Shown: positions 1-9,336, numbered from the stretch's first letter. The stretch: 64,000 nucleotides of DNA from Pirellulaceae bacterium (GCA_028280445.1 JANQLU010000098.1:62001-126000); one strand, 5' to 3'. Numbers and translations are program-made. The notes: generated from the sequence alone by a model not told the origin.

Positions 1-33
1 GGTCCCTCGCTCACGCTTCGGGTTGCGATTTCG
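1..33 (+). repeat. Interspersed repeat (CTCACGCTTCG family), copy at window edge
   Basis: The first 31 bases are identical to the reverse complement of 58831-58861, and a related inverted arm lies at 58892-58919. The core is CCTCGCTCACGCTTCG. The copy may continue left of the window. The stop codon of the DUF418 gene (11-13) lies inside it, so the last residues of that protein are repeat-encoded. Elements of this sequence are common between genes in planctomycetes (established knowledge). Confidence 0.75.
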
Positions 34-1345
34 TTTCACTCCGCGACTCGCGCCAGATCGGCTGGATTTTCCAATACGACAAACTCCGCCAAATCCACTC
101 CATGGGACCGTATTGGAAAAATCGCATCCAGACGGGAGACAGCAGCAATTGAAAAATCCAAATACAAATAGCAATCAACAATTGCTGAGATCGTTCGACC
201 GAACCAAACCAGCCGAGTCCAAATCCATAAAACAACGTGATACAAATCATGGTTTGCATCAAATAATTAGTCAGCGCCATTTGGCCGACGGCAGCGAACA
301 TCGTCCTCAACCAGGAAAACACTCCACTACGGACCAACAGCGCGATGATTGAGATATAAGCCAACGTTACCATCGGCGCGCACCAATAATTACATTGCGA
401 TCCGTAGAACATCGAGTACATCGCATCCCAATTCACGGCGAAATTCTTGCGAATCTCCAATCCAATCAATGGGAACGCCACGACCAAGGCCAAACCGATC
501 ATCGCCAGATACAACTTGATCGGTGATTTGCCTGTGATAAATCCTGTTTTATAAAGGCCCATTCCAATCAGCATCAAACCGGATGTTCGCCAAAACACCC
601 ATAGCGGCAACAAGAATAGCTGAAAGAACAACGCGGTTTTGTTTCGGTACGGAATTTGATCGACCCAACTGCCACGATAAGCATCAATTTCCGCTTGAAC
701 TGCGTCGTCGTCCGGTTTCCAATCCGCAACAAAATCCTCCAGAACCACGGGATCCCAAAACTGTGTTGACCACCCGGAGAAAAAATAAAACATCGATGCG
801 ACCGACATCAGCAAACCACCAATGATAAACAACCACATCGGTGACAGCCGCTTGGCTCCATACACAATCATTCCAGAAACGGCATATGCGAATAGAATAT
901 CGCCGTACCAAAGCAAATGCGCGTGCAACAGACCGATCAGCATCAGCCAGAACATTCGCCGATAGTGCACCAGCCAGGTTCGCGCACCTTTGGCCTCGGC
1001 TCGTTCATACATCAACACAATGCCTGAGCCGAATAACATGGCAAACATCGACCAGAATTTCTGCTCGCAAAACAATTGTGTGACCAGATAGACAAAAAAA
1101 TTGAATCCTTCGAGATCACCATAGGCGGTCGGATTGTTGTACGCCGCCCCAATCATGGAAAACACTTTCATGTTGGGCAGCAAGATTCCTAGAATTGCAA
1201 ACCCCCGCAACACGTCCAACAATTGCACGCGCTGCGATTTACCCGTGGGTTCCAATTTGCTGGCCACCGCACCTGACGAAATGACCGGCGGTTGAACCAC
1301 CGGAGGTAAATCATCTGGTTGTTCCGATTGGTTTTCCGTATTCAT
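11..1345 (-). CDS. DUF418 family membrane protein
   Basis: A 444-residue polytopic inner-membrane protein. After a Pro-rich, probably cytosolic N-terminus of about 40 residues comes the family signature (LLDVLRGFAILGILLPN), then roughly ten hydrophobic segments. The C-terminal third has the DUF418 pattern (AVGQMALTNYLMQT, then a Gly/Trp-rich stretch and PMEWIWRSL). DUF418 proteins are often annotated as putative transporters or acyltransferase-like membrane proteins; the substrate is unknown. The ATG at 1343-1345 is the only sensible start. The last residues (SQPEA) and the stop are encoded by an interspersed repeat, so the native C-terminus was probably altered by its insertion. It appears to be a single-gene unit, separated from the metalloprotease gene by a palindrome. 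Confidence 0.85.
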   Translation of the reverse strand: MNTENQSEQPDDLPPVVQPPVISSGAVASKLEPTGKSQRVQLLDVLRGFAILGILLPNMKVFSMIGAAYNNPTAYGDLEGFNFFVYLVTQLFCEQKFWSMFAMLFGSGIVLMYERAEAKGARTWLVHYRRMFWLMLIGLLHAHLLWYGDILFAYAVSGMIVYGAKRLSPMWLFIIGGLLMSVASMFYFFSGWSTQFWDPVVLEDFVADWKPDDDAVQAEIDAYRGSWVDQIPYRNKTALFFQLFLLPLWVFWRTSGLMLIGMGLYKTGFITGKSPIKLYLAMIGLALVVAFPLIGLEIRKNFAVNWDAMYSMFYGSQCNYWCAPMVTLAYISIIALLVRSGVFSWLRTMFAAVGQMALTNYLMQTMICITLFYGFGLGWFGSVERSQQLLIAICIWIFQLLLSPVWMRFFQYGPMEWIWRSLSYWKIQPIWRESRSETKSQPEA

Positions 1346-1490
1346 CCGATTTCGATCTTAGCTGAAATTACAACCCGAGTGTCAGTGAATTTGATGTTCT
1401 GAATTCATCATTTGCAACCGGTACAAGCACGACGCGCCAGCGAGTGATTCGACAGCGCAAAACCACTCGCAAGGTTAGTGCTGCCTAATC

Positions 1491-1556
1491 GTGAGCGGCA
1501 AGGCGCTAGCCGCCGGTAAACCCTCTGCCACCGGCGGCTAGCGCCTTGCCGCTCAC
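1491..1556. repeat. REP-like palindrome, GAGCGGCRAGGCGCTAGCC family, copy 1
   Basis: A perfect inverted repeat with 27-base arms and a 12-base loop; the arms begin GTGAGCGGCAAGGCGCTAG. It is followed by ATTTAATCAACG (a terminal-repeat-like tail shared with the 59616-59752 copy) and by a further fragment, CTCGCCGCTCAGTTCAAATTC, which runs into the 3' end of the metalloprotease gene. It sits between two minus-strand genes and could fold in RNA, but no T-run follows, so a terminator role is not shown. Confidence 0.9.
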
Positions 1557-1598
1557 ATTTAATCAACGTGACTTGGCACCTCGCCGCTCAGTTCAAAT

Positions 1599-4085
1599 TC
1601 AACCACCAATAGGACTACCCGGAGGAACTGTTTTTGTTTCAGGTCGTGGCGCAACTTCATGCGGCCGTTTTAAAAATCGCTCGATTTTTCGATTCAACAT
1701 GATTTCAAACGGAGTTACCTTGGCACTTCTAAACACCGCAACACTACGCAAGGCGCTCAAAGCTTCGGTCGACGTTACCACCGACGCTTTGGGATGATCG
1801 ACCACACGCATCAAATGTTCGGCTAATGCTACGCGTTTCATCCACTGCAGTTTTTTGTCGAATGCTCGCGATTGAGCGGGTGATTCCAAAACCGATTTTT
1901 TGATTTTGGACATCCAGTCACGTAAAGCACTGGTTTGCGACGTCGCTGCAATTCGATTCAAACGTTCGACCTGAAACAACTCTTTCATCACCAAGTCAAT
2001 TGCAATGCCGACGGGCTCGAGTTCATCAAAATTTCTGCCTGTTTTTGATTCAAAATTTTCGGCACTGCGGATCGATCGACCTGGCTCGGGCGATATGGCT
2101 TTGATAATCTCGTCGCGAATCAACAGATTTTCTGCATTTAAACACTGCAGCAATACATTGATTGCAGCTTCTTGCTGGGATCGACCAATCGTTTTCTTTT
2201 TTAATCCATCACGGGCATAACCGTATTCGTAATAGACGCCTCCCAGCATCTTGCCAACCGCTTGGACTTGGTAGCGGTGATGTAGATAGACCGGTACGAA
2301 ATATTGCTGGATGCCAGCGGTGGTTGTTGCCGACGGCAATTTTTGCGGATTAAATTTTTTGAGCGCCAATCGACGAACTTTTAAAACATGTTTCAACTCG
2401 GCGATGGGATCTGTGCCATTGTCCCACAAATTCGCCAAAGGATGCGAGGCGCTGGCAGGTCGCGAATCGGCGTCACTAACAAACAACATTTTTTTGTCGC
2501 GTGCCTCGGTCAGAATTTTTTCCAGTTCCGCTTTCTCGTTGGCCCCTTTGGCAAACTGAGTGTAAGCAAATCGAACCGCAATCTTGTCCCAGGATCCAAT
2601 CCCGACGCCGTAAGCGTCCGAAAAATCGAGCGTTCCGTCGTCGGCAATTTTGATTCGCGGAGCTGGATAATCCATCACGCTGGCGCGGTCACCATATGTA
2701 CTGGCCGCAAAATTGTGAACAAACCCCAATGTGTGCCCGACTTCATGAGCGGAAAGTTGACGGATCCGCGCCAAAGCCACCTGGACGGGATCGTTTTTAC
2801 CAAGCGATGCCAATGTGCTTTCTTCGGCCACACCCGCGATCCCACAGTTTGACAAATGAGCTTGTTTAGCAGACGTGTTTGCTATCGAATTGCCGAGCCC
2901 TTCGAACAACAAACGATCTTGTCGCACACGCAAAGACCCCAGGGTCACATGGCCTTTGATAATCTCTCCCGTTCGCGGATCAATCACGCTCCCGCCGTAA
3001 CTCCAACCGCGCGTGCTGCGATGTACCCATTGGATCACGTTGTAACGGACATCCATCGGATCCGCGTCGGCCGGCATGCGTTTGACTTGAAACGCGTTTT
3101 TGAATCCGGCTGCTTCGAAAGCTTCGTTCCACCAACTCGCGCCTTCGATCAATGCCTCGGCGATTAACTTGGGTGCTCCGGCGTCGACGTAATAAACAAT
3201 CGGCTCCACCGGTTCGCTCATTTTGGCGGCAGCATCTTTCTTGACCAGTCGATGCCGCAATATCCACTGCTTTTGCAATTCTGATTCGATCGGCGTGGCA
3301 TAGTCGGCAAAGGTGATACTGATGCTGGGGCAACGGACATCGTAACGTCGAGGCCGGTACTGATCGTCTGGCAATTTAACGAATGAGTGATGTTGCCTTA
3401 GCGTTACCGCTTGCGGTGTTGGTGTCGTTTGTCGAACGTAGCGTCCCGGTTTTTTGCCGCTGAACGTCAACATGGCTTCGAACTCGGTATTCTTGGGAAA
3501 CGCTTTGCAACGCGGTAAATATACGGCCGATCGATTAGGATCAATTTTGAAATCGCCCTGCCCTGTTCGGGCCAGCGTTCCGGCAACACCCTGCATGTCG
3601 GTCATCAACAACGAAGTGATATCGACCAGGATCTTGCCATTTTCTTCCGCTGCCACTTTGCCACCCCAAACAACACTTTGGGCAAACGACTGCTCGACGG
3701 CAGTTTGTTCCAGGCGGTTTTTTGTATTCGCGCGAAATCGCAAATTTCGTTGCACCATCAAAACTTTAGGACCCACGCGGCGAAAATGAACGACTTTCTG
3801 ATCGCCCAACTTTCCTCGATCCAAACCGACCGGATTGGAACCAAGTCCGGTTGCCAACGAATGGACATACAGAAATTCGGTTTCCAATTTGGACAATTCG
3901 ATCCAGATTTTGCCTTCCCGTTTGTCCCAGTAAAACGGTACGAATCCATCAAACCGTTTCATCCCTTTTGTTTTTTCGGTGATGGTAACCGGTTGTTTAT
4001 CTTTATCTGATTTCTTTTCTGGCTTTTGAGCCGACGCCGTTGCAAGCCCCAAACAACCTGCCAGTAACACAATCAAAAAACGCAT
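1599..4085 (-). CDS. Zinc-dependent metalloprotease (DUF5117/DUF5118-like), exported
   Basis: An 828-residue secreted or periplasmic peptidase candidate. The start at 4085 is chosen because it gives a clean signal peptide (MRFLIVLLAGCLGLATASA) and has GGAGAA just upstream; the reading frame is open 21 codons further but that extension lacks these features. The catalytic zinc motif HEVGHTLGFVH (HExxHxxGxxH, metzincin type) lies near residue 447, followed by a SVMDYP segment that resembles the Met-turn region. The N-terminal part (KRFDGFVPFYWDKREGKIWIEL) and central part match the layout of planctomycete/Bacteroidetes DUF5117-metalloprotease-DUF5118 proteins. Physiological substrates are unknown for the family. 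It is flanked on both sides by palindromic repeats and appears monocistronic. The last few codons abut a repeat fragment. Confidence 0.85.
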   Translation of the reverse strand: MRFLIVLLAGCLGLATASAQKPEKKSDKDKQPVTITEKTKGMKRFDGFVPFYWDKREGKIWIELSKLETEFLYVHSLATGLGSNPVGLDRGKLGDQKVVHFRRVGPKVLMVQRNLRFRANTKNRLEQTAVEQSFAQSVVWGGKVAAEENGKILVDITSLLMTDMQGVAGTLARTGQGDFKIDPNRSAVYLPRCKAFPKNTEFEAMLTFSGKKPGRYVRQTTPTPQAVTLRQHHSFVKLPDDQYRPRRYDVRCPSISITFADYATPIESELQKQWILRHRLVKKDAAAKMSEPVEPIVYYVDAGAPKLIAEALIEGASWWNEAFEAAGFKNAFQVKRMPADADPMDVRYNVIQWVHRSTRGWSYGGSVIDPRTGEIIKGHVTLGSLRVRQDRLLFEGLGNSIANTSAKQAHLSNCGIAGVAEESTLASLGKNDPVQVALARIRQLSAHEVGHTLGFVHNFAASTYGDRASVMDYPAPRIKIADDGTLDFSDAYGVGIGSWDKIAVRFAYTQFAKGANEKAELEKILTEARDKKMLFVSDADSRPASASHPLANLWDNGTDPIAELKHVLKVRRLALKKFNPQKLPSATTTAGIQQYFVPVYLHHRYQVQAVGKMLGGVYYEYGYARDGLKKKTIGRSQQEAAINVLLQCLNAENLLIRDEIIKAISPEPGRSIRSAENFESKTGRNFDELEPVGIAIDLVMKELFQVERLNRIAATSQTSALRDWMSKIKKSVLESPAQSRAFDKKLQWMKRVALAEHLMRVVDHPKASVVTSTEALSALRSVAVFRSAKVTPFEIMLNRKIERFLKRPHEVAPRPETKTVPPGSPIGG

Positions 4086-4175
4086 AGAGATTCTCCGAAA
4101 ATGATCTACAAGCTCAGTATAGTTCATCGAGTATGAACGTGCATGCAAAGACTTGCTGTGCGGCAGAATGATCCT

Positions 4176-4313
4176 GTGAGCGGCAAGGCGCTAGCCGCCG
4201 GTAAGAAGCGGTAACGTACCGGCGGCTAGGTATAGGTAGTGTTTGTGAGCGGCGAGGCGCTAGCCGCCGGTAAGAAGCGGTAATGTACCGGCGGCTAGCG
4301 CCTCGCCGCTCAC
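4176..4313. repeat. Tandem pair of REP-like palindromes (copies 2 and 3)
   Basis: Two direct copies of the GAGCGGC palindrome. The first (4176-4229) has lost its distal right arm after CGGCTAG. The second (4245-4313) is complete, with arms GTGAGCGGCGAGGCGCTAG and a loop containing AAGAAGCGGTAATGT. They are separated by GTATAGGTAGTGTTT, part of the terminal motif GTAGTGTTGATTAAAT seen at other copies. The pair fills the gap between the metalloprotease and PLP-enzyme genes. Confidence 0.9.
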
Positions 4314-4322
4314 AGTGTAACC

Positions 4323-6113
4323 CTAATGGGCCGAACCTTGTTCCTCTAATTGCCGTTGAACAAAACGCGTATGAACATCGATATAGGTTTCTTCGATCAT
4401 GCGTTTGGCGTCGTCGACACTCATAAATCCATTGCTGAATCCAGGTACGTCCGGATCAATCGTTGTCCGCGCGACGTAAATGATGTGCTTGATCAAATCC
4501 ATCGGCGCTTCATCGCCGACGGCAAATCGGACGGTTGTCGGGGTCAACCCGCCAGCAGCAAGTGCATTTTCGTCGAGCTCGCTATGGGTTGTGAGTGCCG
4601 GACAACTGACAATGGTATTGGATTGCCCCAAGCTGATCATGTGGCCAAACGTCGGCGACAACATATCAAAGAATCGGTGAAACGCAGCGCGTGGGACTTC
4701 GCCCAGATCAGCGGTAAACAATGGAGCAGGCAAATTCAAAAACATATATTTCGAACGCATTTTTGCATTGAAATTGTCATCCAATCCATTGCAATCCACA
4801 TTCGAACTGGGATGAGAATCCAGAAATTTTGCTAACACCAATGTATTAATGCATTTTCTCAACATGCGAATGGGCAACGTTTTCATGCCCTGCATTACTT
4901 CGAAAGCTGCATCGGCGTTCAGGAAAGCGCCTTTGACGTAGTAAACGTTCCAGAACATGGTGTCGGCCCAGTCAACTCCATTGACTTCACTACCCTTGGG
5001 AATAAACATGTGTTCGTTTTTGCCGATCACGCATCCGGCAATGACGCCGCCGCTGCCAGAAATATCTTTGGTATATGAATGGATGACGAAATCTGGCCGT
5101 TCGTTTTCGTCTGTGCGTTGGAGCGGTCGGATTAAAAACGGCGTACCGACGGTCGCATCCAAAATCACCTGAATCCCGTTGGCGTGGGCCACTTTGCACA
5201 TCTCCGCGACATCCAGAACATACCCTTGCGGGTTGCACGGCGATTCCAAGTACAGATATATTTTGCGGCCTTCGGCCAGGCGATCGGCGTATTTCGATTT
5301 CGCTTCACTGAGACAAGCTTCGAAATCCGAAGCCTCATAACCATCAAAAGATTCAACGGCGATTTCCAGATTGCCATCTTTGGCAAACCAATCGTGGATC
5401 AATTGATGTGCGCCGCCGTAGACATTGCGGCTTTTGATCAACACGTCGTCACGACCCAATACATGCGACAACGTGGCGTCGATCGCCGCCATCCCGCTAT
5501 TAAAATTCCAGGCCAGATACTGATCGGCATACGGACCTGCCTCAACGTCAACGATGTGGTTGGCCAAACAAATACTCGTCGGATTCAACAATCGCGAATA
5601 GATCTCCAACATTAACTCTCGCCCGCGAAACGCATCTTCGATCCATTCGGCACAGGCGTAGATATAAGTCGCCGTTCGAGTAATTACAGGCGTGGCGGAA
5701 AAAACAGCAGTCACGTTGTCAAATACGGGATACGGACCTTTGGCTGTCATTGTGTTGTGGTTGTAATCCAACGATTGATAGGCTGCACGGAACGGGTTTT
5801 GGAGCGTATCGAGAATCTTGGCCAATTGAAATGAAAGGAATTTTTTGGCATTGAAACGCTTGATGCGATCTTCATAGGGCAATTCATGCATCGATTTCAA
5901 TGTAATCTGCCACAACGTTTCAATATCGTGCTGGGTTTGATAGAGATTTCCCACGATATTGTTCAAAACGGACCCGAATTCCGATTCAGGATCAATTCCA
6001 AAATGATTCAATTGTTCGTCAACCAACTCCTGTAATGACGAAGCATCCGTTGAATTTCGTTTGGGAGAAAGTTTTTTCATCTGATCGATTGGCGGGGAAA
6101 GAACGCTGGTCAT
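4323..6113 (-). CDS. Cys/Met metabolism PLP-dependent enzyme with N-terminal extension
   Basis: 596 residues, a fold-type I PLP enzyme of the Cys/Met metabolism family (cystathionine gamma-synthase/O-acetylhomoserine sulfhydrylase relatives). Visible landmarks are YGGAHQLIHDWF, the ESPCNPQGYVLDV segment, the cofactor-proximal ILDATVGTPF and the Schiff-base lysine in SYTKDISGSGG near residue 347. Family members are usually about 380-430 residues; here about 125 extra N-terminal residues (acidic, helical, no signal peptide) precede the catalytic domain, so the exact reaction should not be taken from the family name. It probably cleaves or replaces at the gamma carbon of a sulfur amino acid precursor (inference). 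The ATG has an upstream GGAG. It stands alone on the minus strand between a REP pair and the sulfite-oxidase-like gene. Confidence 0.8.
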   Translation of the reverse strand: MTSVLSPPIDQMKKLSPKRNSTDASSLQELVDEQLNHFGIDPESEFGSVLNNIVGNLYQTQHDIETLWQITLKSMHELPYEDRIKRFNAKKFLSFQLAKILDTLQNPFRAAYQSLDYNHNTMTAKGPYPVFDNVTAVFSATPVITRTATYIYACAEWIEDAFRGRELMLEIYSRLLNPTSICLANHIVDVEAGPYADQYLAWNFNSGMAAIDATLSHVLGRDDVLIKSRNVYGGAHQLIHDWFAKDGNLEIAVESFDGYEASDFEACLSEAKSKYADRLAEGRKIYLYLESPCNPQGYVLDVAEMCKVAHANGIQVILDATVGTPFLIRPLQRTDENERPDFVIHSYTKDISGSGGVIAGCVIGKNEHMFIPKGSEVNGVDWADTMFWNVYYVKGAFLNADAAFEVMQGMKTLPIRMLRKCINTLVLAKFLDSHPSSNVDCNGLDDNFNAKMRSKYMFLNLPAPLFTADLGEVPRAAFHRFFDMLSPTFGHMISLGQSNTIVSCPALTTHSELDENALAAGGLTPTTVRFAVGDEAPMDLIKHIIYVARTTIDPDVPGFSNGFMSVDDAKRMIEETYIDVHTRFVQRQLEEQGSAH

Positions 6114-6249
6114 TGAATCACTCCGTTAGTTTTTAGTGCCAAATCGTCTGACTCTGAGATCATTCGATGGATCGAATTGGCGAGCGGTTAGGGTCTTTAG
6201 GTGTCGCATTGAAATTTCGGGTCCAGAAACTCCAAGCCACAACTGCAGT

Positions 6250-7299
6250 TTAGCGGAATTTCGCCAATTGTGTTTGGACAAAATTAAATTGTGTCGGGGT
6301 CAAGACCTCGTAAGTCTTTTCATCCAAAACAGTTTCGGCACTAAAAATTGCTCCCTCAGAAATTTGTGGATCGAGGTCACTTGATTCTCGGCAGAACGTC
6401 GAGCCAAACAATGAACAGCCGGAAAAATTGGCGGCGGTCAGGTTGGAGCCAGCCAAGTCAGCCCCCTCGAGGTCCGCACCGGAAAAATTGGCATTCGTCA
6501 GATCCGCGTCTTTAAAATTCGCATTGGAAAGATTGGCACTGGAAAAATCGGCGTCGACTAACGTGCAACCGGAAAAATTGGCGTTTCGTAGCAATGCCCC
6601 TTGAGCTTTCAAATTGGACAGCTCATGGTTCGCCAATTCGATGGACAACAGATCCTGGTTTGAAAAATCGCGCGATTCAATCAGCTGTTTTGCACGTTTC
6701 TTGTCAACGCTTTGCGAAATGAATCGCTGTTCTTGCCACGGATCCGCTTCGTTGTGGTAACCCGTTTCTCCTTCCCAGTATCCCAGTCGATCCGTATCCA
6801 ACAATTCGATGCGCTCCACCCATTTGACACTTTTGTAAAAATAACGTCGTGGAACAATCGAGCGGATCGGGCCCCCTTTTTCGATGGGCAGTGGTTGCCC
6901 GTTGCTTTCGAGTGCAATCAGAACTTGCAACTCCATGGCGTCAACAACACGCAATGAACTCGAGTGATTGCGGGCACTACGGGCGACAAACGAAACAAAT
7001 TGAGCATCGTTTTTGACACCGGCTTTTTCAAACAGATCCGACAAAAGCACACCACGAAAGGTGACATCGTATTTGCTCCATCGGGTGACACAGTGAATGT
7101 CGAGTGTCATTTCCGTCATGGGTAAATTTTGGAGCTCGTCTAAACTGAAACTCAATTCTTGCTCGACCAATCCTCCCAAAGTCAACGTCCAGGGACGGTC
7201 GGACTCCAGCGGCAGTTTCTCGCCAATCGTGGGCCATTTGTCAGCCGCCACCAGATGTTGCCCGGGTGGCAAGCGCGGTTCGGTAGATTCCGCCATCAT
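6250..7299 (-). CDS. Sulfite-oxidase-fold molybdopterin domain fused to pentapeptide repeats
   Basis: 349 residues in two parts. Residues about 30-190 match the oxidoreductase molybdopterin-binding (SUOX/YedY-like) domain: TLTLGGLVEQELSFSLDELQ, the candidate molybdenum ligand Cys70 in IHCVTRWSKYD, GVLLSDLF, and the cofactor-loop region GGPIRSIVPRRYFYKSVKW. Residues about 225-305 are pentapeptide repeats (A[N/D]FSG, ADLT, ANFKD), which form a right-handed beta helix. There is no Tat signal or membrane segment, so a cytoplasmic location is likely, unlike exported MsrP. Two consecutive ATGs start the frame and the ribosome site is weak. The family usually oxidises or reduces S- or N-oxides; the substrate and the role of the repeat tail are unknown. 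It lies next to the PLP sulfur-amino-acid enzyme on the same strand, with 136 bp between them. Confidence 0.75.
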   Translation of the reverse strand: MMAESTEPRLPPGQHLVAADKWPTIGEKLPLESDRPWTLTLGGLVEQELSFSLDELQNLPMTEMTLDIHCVTRWSKYDVTFRGVLLSDLFEKAGVKNDAQFVSFVARSARNHSSSLRVVDAMELQVLIALESNGQPLPIEKGGPIRSIVPRRYFYKSVKWVERIELLDTDRLGYWEGETGYHNEADPWQEQRFISQSVDKKRAKQLIESRDFSNQDLLSIELANHELSNLKAQGALLRNANFSGCTLVDADFSSANLSNANFKDADLTNANFSGADLEGADLAGSNLTAANFSGCSLFGSTFCRESSDLDPQISEGAIFSAETVLDEKTYEVLTPTQFNFVQTQLAKFR

Positions 7300-7424
7300 T
7301 GCACGCCGTTTGTATGGTTCAAGTATCAGTTACTGAATTCCAATGTTAACGATTTTTACAGCACTGGCGAGATGATGGCCGCTTTGTTTTCGGGTGGGCG
7401 GGGCTCGCGGCCGAGCCTGATCCT

Positions 7425-7493
7425 GTGAGCGGGAAGGCGCTAGCCGCCGGTACGAAGCGCTAACAAACCGGCGGCTAGCGCCTTGCCGCTCAC
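7425..7493. repeat. REP-like palindrome, copy 4
   Basis: Arms of 27 bases (GTGAGCGGGAAGGCGCTAG and its complement) with one mismatch, and a loop of about 15 bases. It shares the left flank TGATCCTGTGAGCGG with copy 2 at 4176, which suggests the mobile unit extends beyond the stem. Confidence 0.85.
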
Positions 7494-7505
7494 AGATGCG
7501 GGTGC

Positions 7506-7523
7506 CACTGGCCCCAGCCAGTG
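7506..7523. repeat. Short palindrome CACTGGC-CCCA-GCCAGTG
   Basis: A perfect 7-base inverted repeat with a 4-base loop, preceded by GGTGC. It follows the REP-like palindrome directly. Similar CACTGGC hairpins are dispersed in planctomycete genomes (recalled, not searched here); only one copy is recognised in this window. Confidence 0.55.
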
Positions 7524-7623
7524 ATTTGTTCGAAGCGCTGGAATTCAGAGTGAGACTAGCGATGGACGTAGAAATCGAGCCGACGCCAAAAACAGATGAC
7601 TTGCGGCCAGTGTGAACCAATCG

Positions 7624-9336
7624 CTATTTGTTGGATGAATACAAAAAATGTCGATGGCGAACCCAAGTGGGTTGGATTTCCGTTTGGATCAGCGTTGAGT
7701 TAATCAAAAATGGTTTGAACGTCGCACCAAGCGGTATATAAATGCTCGATTTGCCATCTTTCAAATTGCTAACCCGAGTCGCGAGGGAGGCCAGGCGAAG
7801 CTGGCTGATTGAACCACCCACCTCGTCCCATTGAGACTGTTCAGCAGTTCGCAGCGATTCCGCCGCTTGGTAGGTCATAGGAAATTTATCATCAGCCATC
7901 AAATCTCGACGCAATGAACTAATTTGCGATTTCAATCCAGCTGGATTTCGCGCAACCGCCCAGCATTGTTGATCAAAATGACTGTGAGGTGATGTGATGC
8001 CTTGAACGGAAAGACTATAAATCTTGGCGGTACGATCGATCGCCGATTTTCTCAAACCGGGCAGGATATCATCGATTCCTGTTTGCAGCCCGGGAAAAAG
8101 TTTTTCCGTATCAAATTGAAACGTGGAACTGGAACCTCCGATCGCTTGCCGAAGATTTGGTGCTACCGGTGCACCGGGATGACGAGAATCTTTGGCCAAT
8201 TTTTCCCGCCAATACAAAATGTCATGGGTTGCCTCGCGGTAATCTGCAATTTCCTGGGCAAGTTTGGATGAATTTTTCTCAACAGCGTCGAGCGCGCCTT
8301 TCAAATTCATTCGGGTCGCTTCGTCCAAGTCGTTTTTCAAATCGGACACCAATTTGAGATAGCCAATATATTTTTTTCTCAGCGCTGCCGGCCGTGCAAG
8401 CGTCAAGTCGGTTTCGATAATGGATACCAACACGGGCGACAACGTGTTTTTGAGTGTTCGAGCTGTGTCTTGTCCATCAAAAGTTGCAACCTGTTTCCAG
8501 TTGCTCAGATTTTCTAAATCAAGATCAACACTTTTGGATATGCAATCCAACGCCGTGGCGCGTTGAATTTTTGCGTGAATGACTCGCCATTTTGTAATCA
8601 GTTCGGCGACCGATTCAGGTGTGCTAACATCGCCGGTTCGTTCGTTCAATCTTTCCAATACCGCTTTGGCCTGATTGACCAGGGACGCCGTATCAAAATT
8701 TTGTTCTTTGATCATGGCCGCAAGTTTTTGTTTGGTCGCCGTGGTCCTCAATTTCTTGAGGCCTGCCGGCAGCAATCGATATACCGGCAACATCGGCTCG
8801 ACTAAAACCTGCCGATCGCGACCGCGTAAATAATGGACGTACAAATCGATATCGCCCTGGACTTTGAAATATTCTTTTTCAGCGGCGATGTAATCTTTGC
8901 TGCCAACCAGTTTCTGCAAACGACTAATGCTGGATTTTCGTTTTCGCGCCGTTTGACTCATATAGGCCCTGGCTTCTTTTTGAAATTTGCCAGCTCGGAT
9001 CTGAGTAATCTGGATGATTTTGTCCGATAGCGCTTTTGCACGAACATAATAATCGACGGCCGACGGTTCGCCATATTGCAGCAGCGTTTTGCTATGCCAA
9101 ATAATTCGATTGCACATCGCGTTTGCCTTGCCGACTTCCAATGGCTTGGCGTCCCGCAGTTTGTCGATACTTTCAGCGAGTGTGTTGAGGCCGTCGCGAC
9201 ATTCGGTCGCCAGTTTTTCAGCCGATTCATCAATTCCAACAATTTTCCAAGCATCGGAATTGGCAACTTGCCCCCAGGCAACAACACCTGGCAAACAGCA
9301 GCTCAAAATAATTGCGTAAAAAGATCGTTTGATCAT
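7624..9336 (-). CDS. Exported helical protein of unknown function
   Basis: 570 residues. It starts with a signal peptide (MIKRSFYAIILSCCLPGVVAWG; cleavage probably near residue 22), after which the protein is almost entirely charged and helical with heptad-like Leu/Ala spacing, rich in Lys, Asp and Arg and without internal membrane segments. I recognise no enzyme motif. The C-terminus becomes beta-like (IYIPLGATFKPFLINSTL). The neighbouring minus-strand gene upstream (9373-9996) also encodes an exported product and lies only 36 bp away, so the two are probably co-transcribed and may act together in the envelope (inference). No function is assigned. Confidence 0.7.
   Translation of the reverse strand: MIKRSFYAIILSCCLPGVVAWGQVANSDAWKIVGIDESAEKLATECRDGLNTLAESIDKLRDAKPLEVGKANAMCNRIIWHSKTLLQYGEPSAVDYYVRAKALSDKIIQITQIRAGKFQKEARAYMSQTARKRKSSISRLQKLVGSKDYIAAEKEYFKVQGDIDLYVHYLRGRDRQVLVEPMLPVYRLLPAGLKKLRTTATKQKLAAMIKEQNFDTASLVNQAKAVLERLNERTGDVSTPESVAELITKWRVIHAKIQRATALDCISKSVDLDLENLSNWKQVATFDGQDTARTLKNTLSPVLVSIIETDLTLARPAALRKKYIGYLKLVSDLKNDLDEATRMNLKGALDAVEKNSSKLAQEIADYREATHDILYWREKLAKDSRHPGAPVAPNLRQAIGGSSSTFQFDTEKLFPGLQTGIDDILPGLRKSAIDRTAKIYSLSVQGITSPHSHFDQQCWAVARNPAGLKSQISSLRRDLMADDKFPMTYQAAESLRTAEQSQWDEVGGSISQLRLASLATRVSNLKDGKSSIYIPLGATFKPFLINSTLIQTEIQPTWVRHRHFLYSSNK

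Larger units (their letters stand above)
7300..7623. other. Intergenic stretch with two palindromes
   Basis: 324 bases between two minus-strand genes. It holds the REP-like palindrome at 7425-7493 and a short perfect inverted repeat at 7506-7523. A 96-codon minus-strand open frame crosses it but is built largely from repeat sequence, and I do not consider it a gene. No promoter is convincing. Confidence 0.6.

Noticed and set aside
4176-4313. Short repeated units resembling a CRISPR array
   Set aside because: Only two copies, each palindromic over 50 bases, with a spacer of 15 bases that is itself a repeat remnant; no cas genes nearby.
7330-7620. 96-codon minus-strand frame
   Set aside because: It is largely made of the REP palindrome and the CACTGGC hairpin, has no ribosome site and no recognisable protein character.
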